This document shows, piece by piece, positions 1 to 5,734 of a stretch of 8,922 nt of DNA (positions are counted from its first letter, which is position 1; every line of letters begins with the position of its first letter). The translations under genes and the position numbers were made by a program. Source of the DNA: Anaerolineae bacterium (GTDB lineage: Bacteria; Chloroflexota; Anaerolineae; UBA4142). Where the stretch lies: NCBI GenBank assembly GCA_026417715.1, contig JAOACU010000114.1, positions 1 through 8,922 of the forward strand, read 5' to 3'. The notes under the pieces were generated by a model. It ran no database searches. It was not told where the DNA came from and saw nothing but the letters and a program-made list of their open reading frames with translations.

Positions 1-71
1 GCAACGTACACACCAAGACAACAAATCATCAAGACAACAATGATGGCAATCACATATGTTTTGTCTTGCAT
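1..71 (-). CDS. N-terminus of a membrane-anchored or exported protein (partial)
   Basis: Read on the minus strand from an ATG at 71-69, this frame stays open to the left edge (23 complete codons). It begins MQDKTYVIAIIVVLMICC, a short charged start followed by a long hydrophobic run, then LGVYV. That is the look of a signal anchor or an uncleaved signal peptide; the two cysteines are not in a clear lipobox. An AGGAG ribosome binding site (plus-strand 76-80) lies 4 nt upstream, the same spacing as in the neighbouring creatininase-like gene. An extended -10 promoter lies about 90 nt upstream. The rest of the protein is outside the window, so no function can be given. The start signals are good; the short length is the only doubt. 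Confidence 0.62.
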   Translation of the reverse strand, partial: MQDKTYVIAIIVVLMICCLGVYV

Positions 72-158
72 CGCGCTCCTTTACGACTGCGGACGACTGA
101 TCCCTATGCTCAGGGCGAACCGCCGACCGCCGCGACCTATTTCTCTCAACCGCGAACA

Positions 159-187
159 ATCATACCACGCGCGTAAGAAAAAATCAA
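159..187 (-). promoter_or_regulatory. Extended -10 sigma70-type promoter for the left-edge gene
   Basis: On the minus strand TTGATT (187-182) is followed by a 17-nt spacer and TATGAT (164-159). The spacer ends in TGG, which gives an extended -10. The predicted transcription start is near 152, leaving a leader of about 80 nt before the ATG at 71. The -35 box overlaps the stop codon of the creatininase-like gene (186-184), so the left-edge gene can be transcribed separately although it is co-directional. The leader contains small GC-rich inverted repeats, for example CCCT/AGGG around 92-105, but no riboswitch that I recognise. Confidence 0.55.
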
Positions 188-909
188 TTTGACCATACCT
201 CCACTTCGCGCGCACAAATCTCGATGCTCTTTTTCAACAACGCTTCGCCAACCTCGCGCGTCGCGCCGCGCGGATCAAGTCCCATAACGCCATCGGGATA
301 TTTCTGCGCGAAATTTTGTATCGTGGTCATTTCGCGCGAAGGTTTTACTGGTGCATCGCGTCCGGTCAACCGACTCAAATCCACTGCGCGCGGGCAGATC
401 GCGAGCATAAACGCGGTCTCGCCTGGCGAGGCATGCGAGCCGACCTGCTCTCCCAGCATTTCGATCACCACGCGATACGCTTCGCTATCCGTCCACCACT
501 CGAACGTTTTGACGCGCAAGCCCGGTGCGTCTTGTGTAACCATCTGCACTGCGCTCGCCAGCGACGCCGCATTGCCACCGTGTCCGTTCACAATCAGCAT
601 TCGCCGAAAGCCATGCCGATACAATGAACGCAAAATGTCTTCCAACACAGCAATCAGTGTGGTGGGACGCAACGAGACGGTGCCGGGGAAAGCCATCTGT
701 GCGAGTGCCATCCCATAGTTCAACGTCGGTGCGACGATGACGCCTGTTGCTTCACCCACACCGCGCGCGATTGCCTCTGCCTCGAACGAATCGGTGCCCA
801 ATCCCAAATGCCGCCCGTGTTCTTCGGTCGAACCCAGTGGAATGATGATACGATCATCGCGCGCGAGATATTCTTTCACTTGTTCCCACGACATTTCAGC
901 GAGTAGCAT
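184..909 (-). CDS. Creatininase-superfamily amidohydrolase
   Basis: This 241-residue protein has the length and motifs of the creatininase family, metal-dependent cytoplasmic hydrolases of amides and formamides (creatininase, the FAPy deformylase ArfB, the mycofactocin peptidase MftE). Visible motifs are GSTEEHGRHLGLGTD at 26-40 (ligands Glu29, His31, Asp40), NGHGGN at 108-113 (His110) and SPGETAFML at 151-159 (Glu154). The start at 909 is chosen because AGGAGG (plus-strand 914-919) sits 4 nt upstream. A longer frame back to a TTG at 1005 would run through a DNA repeat and begin inside the promoter. The residue two after His110 is Gly rather than the Glu seen in true creatininase, which argues against a strict creatininase label. 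No flavin or mycofactocin genes are visible nearby, so the substrate is unknown. It is divergent from the glycosyltransferase operon. Confidence 0.9.
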   Translation of the reverse strand: MLLAEMSWEQVKEYLARDDRIIIPLGSTEEHGRHLGLGTDSFEAEAIARGVGEATGVIVAPTLNYGMALAQMAFPGTVSLRPTTLIAVLEDILRSLYRHGFRRMLIVNGHGGNAASLASAVQMVTQDAPGLRVKTFEWWTDSEAYRVVIEMLGEQVGSHASPGETAFMLAICPRAVDLSRLTGRDAPVKPSREMTTIQNFAQKYPDGVMGLDPRGATREVGEALLKKSIEICAREVEVWSN

Positions 910-927
910 TGTGCCTCCTGATGAAAT

Positions 928-976
928 GACCGACGACGGATGACGAATGACGGATGACGAATGACCGACGACCGCC
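928..976. repeat. Heptanucleotide tandem repeat (7 units) in the creatininase leader
   Basis: Seven consecutive 7-bp units read GACCGAC, GACGGAT, GACGAAT, GACGGAT, GACGAAT, GACCGAC, GACCGCC. The two middle unit types alternate perfectly. The array lies between the predicted transcription start (about 990) and the ribosome binding site of the minus-strand creatininase-like gene, so it would be transcribed in its 5' leader. Confidence 0.85.
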
Positions 977-996
977 GCACTTTTTTGTAGTGATTG

Positions 997-1025
997 ATTA
1001 TACAAGGAAATCGGAAATGTGTATA
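997..1025 (-). promoter_or_regulatory. Promoter for the creatininase-like gene
   Basis: On the minus strand TATACA (1025-1020, four of six matches to TTGACA) is followed by a 17-nt spacer and a perfect TATAAT (1002-997). The predicted transcription start is near 990, giving a leader of about 80 nt. The box pair is the mirror image of the plus-strand promoter in the same DNA. Confidence 0.6.
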
Positions 1026-1027
1026 AT
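999..1027 (+). promoter_or_regulatory. Promoter for the glycosyltransferase-esterase operon
   Basis: TATACA (999-1004), a 17-nt spacer and a perfect TATAAT (1022-1027) form a sigma70-like promoter starting transcription near 1034. The 5' leader would be about 127 nt and would carry the palindromic repeat at 1048-1140. Each -35 box overlaps the opposite strand's -10 box, because both are built from one inverted repeat: TGATTATACA at 995-1004 and TGTATAATCA at 1020-1029, with a 15-nt spacer. The two promoters cannot be occupied at once. The same palindrome could also be an operator. Confidence 0.58.
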
Positions 1028-1047
1028 CACAGGTGTTGAGATGTATT

Positions 1048-1140
1048 GGGGAAATTCGCCTCAACGAATACCAAACGAATAAACGAATGTATTCTTCGTT
1101 TATTCATTGTTCATTCGTTGACGCGGTAAGGCGATATTCC
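1048..1140. repeat. Palindromic intergenic repeat, copy 1
   Basis: This element of about 93 bp is imperfectly palindromic. Its left end reads GGGGAAATTCGCCTCAACG and its right end, reverse-complemented, reads GGAATATCGCCT, then seven extra bases, then CAACGAATG. The inner left arm AACGAATAAACGAAT (1074-1088) pairs imperfectly with 1094-1119. The same ends and the identical 15-mer occur in the copy at 5523-5610. It lies in the predicted leader of the operon and would form a large hairpin in the mRNA. It encodes no protein and resembles REP- or MITE-like dispersed repeats. Confidence 0.75.
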
Positions 1141-1160
1141 AAGCAAAAGGTCGGCAAAAA

Positions 1161-3293
1161 ATGAAGGGTGTGTTACATCGCTTGCACATTGTTGCGCTCG
1201 TTGCCATTTTGTCACTCGCGACCTTTTTGCATTTCTTCCGCCTTGACCAACAAGGATTCGCCAACTTGTATTACGCGGCAACGGTCAAAAGTATGTTGAC
1301 CAGTTGGCACAATTTTTTCTACGCCGCGTTCGATCCCGGCGGATTCGTCAGTGTGGACAAACCCCCACTTGGTTTTTGGGTGCAAGCATTGAGCGCGCAG
1401 ATTTTCGGTTTTAACGGATTCGCGCTCCTCTTGCCCCAAGCACTTGCGGGTGTACTTTCGGTCGCGCTGGTGTATCGTCTGGTTGCGCGCGTCTTTGGCG
1501 CGTGGGCGGGTGTGATTGCAGCACTCGCGCTCACCGTCACACCCATCAACATCGCCGCCAATCGCAACAATACGATTGATAGTCAACTTGTCTTCACGTC
1601 GCTACTCGCGGCGTGGGCGGTGAGCATCGCAGTAGAACGCGGCAAATTGCGCTGGCTGGTCGTGTGTGCGATTCTCGTCGGCATCGGTTTCAATATCAAG
1701 ATGTTGCAGGCGTATCTGGTATTGCCGGCATTCTGGCTGACGTACCTCATCGCCGCGCGCACGCGTTGGTACTGGCGACTCGCGCACCTTGCACTTGCGA
1801 CGATTGTGCTCGTCATCGTCTCGTTCGCGTGGATCGCGATTTTCGATGCGACACCTGCCGAAACACGACCGTACGCCGGCAGTAGTCGCAACAATTCGAT
1901 GATGGAACTGGTGATTGGTCACAATGGCATCACGCGTCTTGGTGCGATTGCCAACGCGCTGGGCTTGCGCGCTGCCGCGCCGCAACTGCGCGCCGCGCCA
2001 TTGCCGCCACAAAATCCACCGCGCCCACCGAACGTGCCACCCAACCCACCGCCGATTTCGCCACCAACGCCTCCACAACCCAACGCACCGCGCGCACCCG
2101 CTAACGAAACAGGCGAGCCGAGCATTTTGCGCTTGTTCAACCGACAACTTGCGGGACAAATCAGTTGGCTCTTGCCACTCGCGCTGTTCAGCATCCTCAT
2201 GCTCACCATCGAATCGCTCTTCACGCTTGACGTCTCACGCCTTACGCAACACGCAATACGCAATACGCAACACGCATTACGCAACACGCAACACGCATTA
2301 CGCAACACGCCTCACACCTTACTCCTCTGGAGCATCTGGCTCATTCCGCAACTCATCTTTTTCAGTTTCGCCGGTTTGTTCCATCGCTACTATCTCGAAA
2401 TGATGTCGCCGGCGATTGCCGCGCTCGTTGGTGCGGGCATCGTGACGATGTGGCGCGCGTACGCGCAGCATCGTTGGCGCGGACTTGTTCTGCCGTTTGC
2501 ACTTTTGATGACCGCACTCGCGCAAGTCGCGCTCTTGACACATTTTCCCGATTGGAGCACGTGGCTCACGCCACTCGTTCTGGGATTGACTCTGTTGACG
2601 ACCCTTGCACTCGTCGCGCTAAAATTCGCGCCGATGCTTGGCAGTCTGCGGGCGCCAATCTCCCCTCGTCATTCTGAGCGCAGCGAAGAATTTGAGCGCA
2701 GCGAAGAATTTGAGCGCAGCGAAGAATCTCCCGATTCGCGAAAGGCGAGATTCTTCGTCGCACAAATCGCTCCTCAGAATGACAACGTGAGCCACTACAA
2801 TATGCAACGAGTAATCGCAACACTCGGCGTACTCACCTTGCTCATCGCGCCGACGGCGTGGTCGCTCACGCCACTCGCCAATGCGGACGCGGCTCTACCT
2901 TTTGCTGGACCCGAATTGCTCACGCGCGCGCCGCGCCCTCCCACACCACAGCGTGATCGCGTGGTGAATTTTTTGTTAGCGCATCGGCAGGGCGAACGTT
3001 TTTTGGTTGCCACGCCTAACGCGACCACTGCCGCGCCGATCATTCTTGCAACTGGTGAACCGGTGATGGCAGTCGGCGGATTCAGTGGCGGCGACCGCAT
3101 CCTGACTGTGAATCAATTTGCGACACACATTGCCAGCGGCACCGTGCGCTTTTTCCTGCTGACAGACGACTGGAGACAACAACCCGAGTTGTCACAGTGG
3201 ATCAGAACTCGTTGCACGCCGATCTTGTCCGCGCCGCGCGCACCCAATCCCGCTCCCAGTGGGCAACAGTTGTACGACTGCAAGCCCAAGTGA
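1161..3293 (+). CDS. GT39-family (YkcB-like) membrane glycosyltransferase
   Basis: This 710-residue polytopic protein belongs to the PMT/ArnT-like GT-C glycosyltransferases, which move sugar from a polyprenyl-phosphate donor to an acceptor on the outer face of the membrane. After the first membrane segment (about 9-26) come the conserved first-loop Asp29 and NLYYAATVKSM (35-45), then DPGGFVSVDKPPLGFW (58-73) and NRNNTIDSQL (134-143), all typical of the YkcB-type subfamily. About ten hydrophobic segments follow, with FHRYY at 407-411. A soluble C-terminal region (about 575-700) carries AAPIILATGEPVMAVGGFSG (624-643), also family-typical. There are three oddities. Residues 279-312 form a Pro-rich loop, residues 362-385 are a 7-residue repeat from a heptamer DNA array, and residues 503-541 come from a palindromic DNA element. 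Ribosome binding is modest (AAAAGG, 10 nt upstream). The frame is intact. Donor and acceptor are unknown. Confidence 0.9.
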   Translation: MKGVLHRLHIVALVAILSLATFLHFFRLDQQGFANLYYAATVKSMLTSWHNFFYAAFDPGGFVSVDKPPLGFWVQALSAQIFGFNGFALLLPQALAGVLSVALVYRLVARVFGAWAGVIAALALTVTPINIAANRNNTIDSQLVFTSLLAAWAVSIAVERGKLRWLVVCAILVGIGFNIKMLQAYLVLPAFWLTYLIAARTRWYWRLAHLALATIVLVIVSFAWIAIFDATPAETRPYAGSSRNNSMMELVIGHNGITRLGAIANALGLRAAAPQLRAAPLPPQNPPRPPNVPPNPPPISPPTPPQPNAPRAPANETGEPSILRLFNRQLAGQISWLLPLALFSILMLTIESLFTLDVSRLTQHAIRNTQHALRNTQHALRNTPHTLLLWSIWLIPQLIFFSFAGLFHRYYLEMMSPAIAALVGAGIVTMWRAYAQHRWRGLVLPFALLMTALAQVALLTHFPDWSTWLTPLVLGLTLLTTLALVALKFAPMLGSLRAPISPRHSERSEEFERSEEFERSEESPDSRKARFFVAQIAPQNDNVSHYNMQRVIATLGVLTLLIAPTAWSLTPLANADAALPFAGPELLTRAPRPPTPQRDRVVNFLLAHRQGERFLVATPNATTAAPIILATGEPVMAVGGFSGGDRILTVNQFATHIASGTVRFFLLTDDWRQQPELSQWIRTRCTPILSAPRAPNPAPSGQQLYDCKPK
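2244..2313. repeat. Ten-copy heptanucleotide repeat inside the glycosyltransferase gene
   Basis: Ten contiguous 7-bp units occur, mostly ACGCAAC, ACGCAAT or ACGCATT, the last degenerate (ACGCCTC). Because 7 and 3 share no factor, three units make one protein period of seven residues: TQHAIRN, TQHALRN, TQHALRN, then TPHTLL (residues 362-388). The array falls in the loop between two membrane segments (about 333-352 and 387-405). Gain or loss of one or two units would shift the reading frame. Confidence 0.9.
2668..2783. repeat. Palindromic dispersed-type element translated in frame
   Basis: The ends are a perfect 11-bp inverted repeat, GTCATTCTGAG (2668-2678) and CTCAGAATGAC (2773-2783). An inner perfect 10-bp stem pairs GAAGAATCTC (2721-2730) with GAGATTCTTC (2747-2756) across a 16-nt loop. 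This sequence type (CATTCTGAGCGCAGCGAAGAATC) is one I know as a dispersed intergenic repeat in several bacterial groups. Here it encodes residues 503-541 of the glycosyltransferase, in the loop between membrane segments at about 469-488 and 550-569. One of the three forward frames is closed by TGA codons at 2675, 2693 and 2711; the gene uses an open one. Confidence 0.85.
2676..2729 (+). repeat. Three-copy 18-bp direct repeat within the palindromic element
   Basis: GAGCGCAGCGAAGAATTT is repeated three times at 2676, 2694 and 2712; the last copy ends in TCT. Each copy is six codons and adds ERSEEF (ERSEES in the last). Copy-number change here would keep the reading frame, unlike the heptamer array upstream. 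The copies look like an expansion of the left arm of the element, since the right arm has only one counterpart. Confidence 0.88.
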
Positions 3294-3306
3294 AAGGACA
3301 TCGCGA

Positions 3307-5349
3307 ATGAAAACACAACTTTTGGTGATGCTGATTGCATTGGGACTAGTCGCGAGCGCGTACCAATACACGCCCGGCAAGGAAGCACGCGCAACTCCGA
3401 TACTCACTGCGCCAACGAGCACGCCCGCAACATCTACACCGACAAGTGTCGTATCCAGTCCGCTTCCCTCTCCGTCCGCAACGTGGAATATCCACGTGAC
3501 AATGTTGCAAGAGCAAGGCGGACGCGTCAGTTGGTCACACGCGAAAAATTTGATTGCGTTCGATGTCGGCGGCAAAGAGGGCAAGTCGGACATTTACGTC
3601 GCGCGGCTCGATGGTTCGGACAAGCGATGCCTCACGTGCGACAAAAAAGATGTGCCGCAACTTCAGAACGGCAATCCCGAATGGCATCCGTCGGGTGAGT
3701 TCATCGTCTTTCAAGCCCAAGACCCGAATTTGCGAGTGTCGCCGGGCGCCGTGGGAAATTTCATCACGAGTCCGGGCATCGGCATCAACAACAATATCTG
3801 GATCGCGAACGCGGACGGATCGAAATTCTGGCAAATCACGCGCGTTCAAAATCGTTTCGGAGTTTTGCATCCGCATTTTTCGCGTGATGGCAAGAAAATC
3901 GTGTGGAGCGAAATCGTCAAGCCCGGCGGTGAAATGGGTGGACAATGGGCAATCAAACTCGCGGATTTTGCCGTCGAAAATGGCGCGCCGCGCGTGACGA
4001 ACATCCAAACATTGACGCCGGGCAATTTGGAATTGTACGAAACACACGGCTTTTCGCCGGACAATCGCAAAATCATTTTCTCTGGTGTACCGCAAGGCAA
4101 GTTCTATTACGCGATGGAAATTTACACGTACGATTTGTCCACACAGCAACTCACACGCCTCACCGCGAACGACGAATGGGACGAACACGCGCACTATTCG
4201 CCCGATGGCGCGTCAATCATCTGGATCAGCAGTGCCGACATTCCGCAAATCAAAACGCAATCGCTGGAAGGAATGACGCGCAATCCACCCAAGACCGACG
4301 TGTGGATGATGAATGCGGATGGATCGAACAAACGACGCATCACGCGGTTCAACGATCCAAACGCGCCAGAGGGACGCGACGCAAGTGGCGGTGTCATCGT
4401 CGGCGATCTGTCGTGGGGACCCGATGGTAGATCATTCGTCGCGAAAATCCAGCGCGGGCGCGTCGAATCAATCGTGTTGATTGAACTTGGTGCAACGCCA
4501 GCGACGCGCGCAACACCTCCACCACCCAAAGTCGAGCCGAAAGCCGGCGCCAGTTATCTCGATGTAACGTACTGCACACCAGAAGGAATCGCGCAAAAGA
4601 TGAACTTGTTCTATCCCAAGTCGTTGAGCGACAAGCCAATGCCGATTGCTGTGTACGTTCACGGCGGCGGTTGGACATCAGGCGATAAGGGCAGCGGTGC
4701 AGGATCGGCGGATATGCAAGAACTACTTGCACGCGGTTACATCGTTGCCTCGCTAGATTATCGCCTTGCGCCACAATCCAAGTGGCCCTCCCAGATTACC
4801 GATGTGAAATGCGCGATTCGACATCTGCGCGCCCACGCGGCGATGTACCATCTCGATCCGAATCGAATCGGCGTGTGGGGCGGCAGCGCGGGTGGTCATC
4901 TCGTCGCGATGCTTGGCACGACGGACGCGCGCGCGGGATTCGATGTAGGCGAGTATCTCGATCAATCGTCGCGCGTACAAGCGGTCGTGGACTTGTTCGG
5001 TCCCGCCGATTTGCCAGCGATGCTCAGTGGACGCGCGTTCATCGTCGCGCAAACTGTTTTCGGCGCCACCTCGCGCGATGATCCCGTGTTGGTCAAAGCA
5101 AGTCCGGTGACATACATCACGCCAGACGATCCACCGTTCTTGATTCTACACGGCGACAAAGACACGGTGGTACCACTTGAGCAATCGCAGATTTTGTACG
5201 ACAAGTTAAAAGCCGGTGGTGTGCACGCGACGTTCGTCATCGTCAAAAACGCTGGACACGGTTTCACACCCAGCGACGGCACAATGTCGCCCTCGCGCGC
5301 GGAACTGACCAAGATGATTGCAGATTTCTTTGACCAGCATTTGAAATAA
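3307..5349 (+). CDS. Exported TolB/PD40 beta-propeller-alpha/beta-hydrolase (esterase) fusion
   Basis: This 680-residue protein starts with a Sec signal peptide (MKTQLLVMLIALGLVASA, likely cut after Ala18) and a Thr/Pro/Ser-rich linker (22-60). Residues about 65-395 hold six PD40/WD40-like blades, with motifs such as PEWHPSGEFIVF, HFSRDGKKIVW, GFSPDNRKIIF, HYSPDGASIIW and LSWGPDGRSF. A BD-FAE/HSL-like hydrolase domain (about 415-680) has the oxyanion motif HGGGW (452-456), nucleophile Ser527 in GGSAGG, Asp619 in HGDKD and His651 in GHGF. The triad is complete, so an active extracytoplasmic esterase or peptidase is likely. The layout mimics S9 prolyl oligopeptidases, but the catalytic domain looks like a carbohydrate or lipid esterase. 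The start at 3307 follows AAAGGA (3293-3298), which overlaps the upstream stop codon; the 13-nt gap implies co-transcription with the glycosyltransferase. The substrate is unknown. Confidence 0.9.
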   Translation: MKTQLLVMLIALGLVASAYQYTPGKEARATPILTAPTSTPATSTPTSVVSSPLPSPSATWNIHVTMLQEQGGRVSWSHAKNLIAFDVGGKEGKSDIYVARLDGSDKRCLTCDKKDVPQLQNGNPEWHPSGEFIVFQAQDPNLRVSPGAVGNFITSPGIGINNNIWIANADGSKFWQITRVQNRFGVLHPHFSRDGKKIVWSEIVKPGGEMGGQWAIKLADFAVENGAPRVTNIQTLTPGNLELYETHGFSPDNRKIIFSGVPQGKFYYAMEIYTYDLSTQQLTRLTANDEWDEHAHYSPDGASIIWISSADIPQIKTQSLEGMTRNPPKTDVWMMNADGSNKRRITRFNDPNAPEGRDASGGVIVGDLSWGPDGRSFVAKIQRGRVESIVLIELGATPATRATPPPPKVEPKAGASYLDVTYCTPEGIAQKMNLFYPKSLSDKPMPIAVYVHGGGWTSGDKGSGAGSADMQELLARGYIVASLDYRLAPQSKWPSQITDVKCAIRHLRAHAAMYHLDPNRIGVWGGSAGGHLVAMLGTTDARAGFDVGEYLDQSSRVQAVVDLFGPADLPAMLSGRAFIVAQTVFGATSRDDPVLVKASPVTYITPDDPPFLILHGDKDTVVPLEQSQILYDKLKAGGVHATFVIVKNAGHGFTPSDGTMSPSRAELTKMIADFFDQHLK

Positions 5350-5382
5350 CTCACGCAAGTTGCTAGAAAATTTGGCGTGAAC

Positions 5383-5400
5383 TGTAGGACAAGTCCTACA
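5383..5400. repeat. Short perfect palindrome
   Basis: TGTAGGAC and GTCCTACA are perfect 8-bp inverted arms separated by AA. There is no T run after it, so it is not a terminator by itself. It may be an operator half-site pair, an mRNA 3' hairpin or a dispersed repeat; the sequence does not decide. Confidence 0.6.
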
Positions 5401-5460
5401 CGTGCGTAAGGTCATCGAAAATCCGTTTCTACCCATGAGCGAAAAATGATTGGCACTCCA

Positions 5461-5498
5461 AGACCTGTCAGGGCTTTTAAACCTGACAGGTCTTTTTT
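5461..5498 (+). terminator. Intrinsic terminator of the glycosyltransferase-esterase operon
   Basis: AGACCTGTCAGG (5461-5472) pairs perfectly over 12 bp with CCTGACAGGTCT (5482-5493) across a 9-nt loop. It runs into six T residues (5493-5498). It lies 111 nt after the esterase stop codon and separates the operon from the regulator gene. There is no comparable A run for use on the other strand. Confidence 0.88.
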
Positions 5499-5522
5499 CA
5501 ATCCCAACTCAAAACGTTATTA

Positions 5523-5610
5523 GAAATCGCCTCAACGAATGAATAACGAATAAACGAATCTGCGCAACGCTCATTCGTTTATTCGTTCAGTACTTGTCGA
5601 GGCGGATTCC
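5523..5610. repeat. Palindromic intergenic repeat, copy 2
   Basis: The central arms AACGAATAAACGAAT (5545-5559) and ATTCGTTTATTCGTT (5573-5587) are perfectly complementary over 15 bp with a 13-nt loop. The outer ends GAAATCGCCTC (5523-5533) and GAGGCGGATTCC (5599-5610) are near-complementary. It shares its ends, its left 15-mer and its overall size with the element at 1048-1140, so the two are members of one repeat family. They flank the glycosyltransferase-esterase operon. Confidence 0.8.
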
Positions 5611-5697
5611 CAAAAGCCAACCTCAACATCTTATAGATGCCTTTTTCTCCCCAAGAGCGACAAGCGATACCCGTGTGGATTGTGTCGTAGATGCTGT

Positions 5698-5726
5698 TTG
5701 ACAGATGTCGCGCCGCGTGCTATCCT
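5698..5726 (+). promoter_or_regulatory. Sigma70-type promoter placed for a leaderless mRNA
   Basis: A perfect TTGACA (5698-5703) is followed by a 17-nt spacer and TATCCT (5721-5726, four of six matches to TATAAT). The expected transcription start, 6-9 nt past the -10 box, falls at about 5732-5735, on or just before the ATG at 5735. The regulator gene has no recognisable ribosome binding site, which fits leaderless translation. Confidence 0.6.
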
Positions 5727-5734
5727 CTAGCGCG

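Larger units (their letters stand above)
5350..5734. other. Intergenic region between the operon and the regulator gene
   Basis: These 385 bases hold no convincing gene. In order they contain a short palindrome (5383-5400), an intrinsic terminator (5461-5498), the second palindromic repeat (5523-5610), a stretch of about 87 bases in which I recognise nothing beyond a weak CATC/GATG stem before a T run near 5630-5650, and a promoter (5698-5726) abutting the regulator's start codon. Confidence 0.75.

Noticed and set aside
910..1005. N-terminal extension of the creatininase-like protein back to a TTG at 1005
   Set aside because: The extension is made of translated heptamer repeats, the TTG lies inside the predicted promoter upstream of the transcription start, and a perfect AGGAGG precedes the ATG at 909.
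2244..2313. CRISPR-like array
   Set aside because: The repeats are contiguous 7-mers without spacers, and no cas genes are nearby.
3259..3306. Upstream start for the propeller-esterase at 3259
   Set aside because: It would overlap the glycosyltransferase gene and put 16 polar residues before an otherwise textbook signal peptide. The ATG at 3307 has a well-placed AAAGGA.
5383..5400. Second terminator from the TGTAGGAC palindrome
   Set aside because: The loop is only two bases and no T run follows on either strand.
1048..5610. Composite transposon bounded by the two palindromic repeats
   Set aside because: No transposase, integrase or target duplication is visible. The repeats are short non-coding palindromes, so only shared-repeat flanking can be claimed.
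5705..5734. Earlier ATG for the regulator at 5705
   Set aside because: It lies between the -35 and -10 boxes of the predicted promoter and has no ribosome binding site. The added MSRRVLSSSA is not family-like. It stays possible if transcription begins farther upstream.
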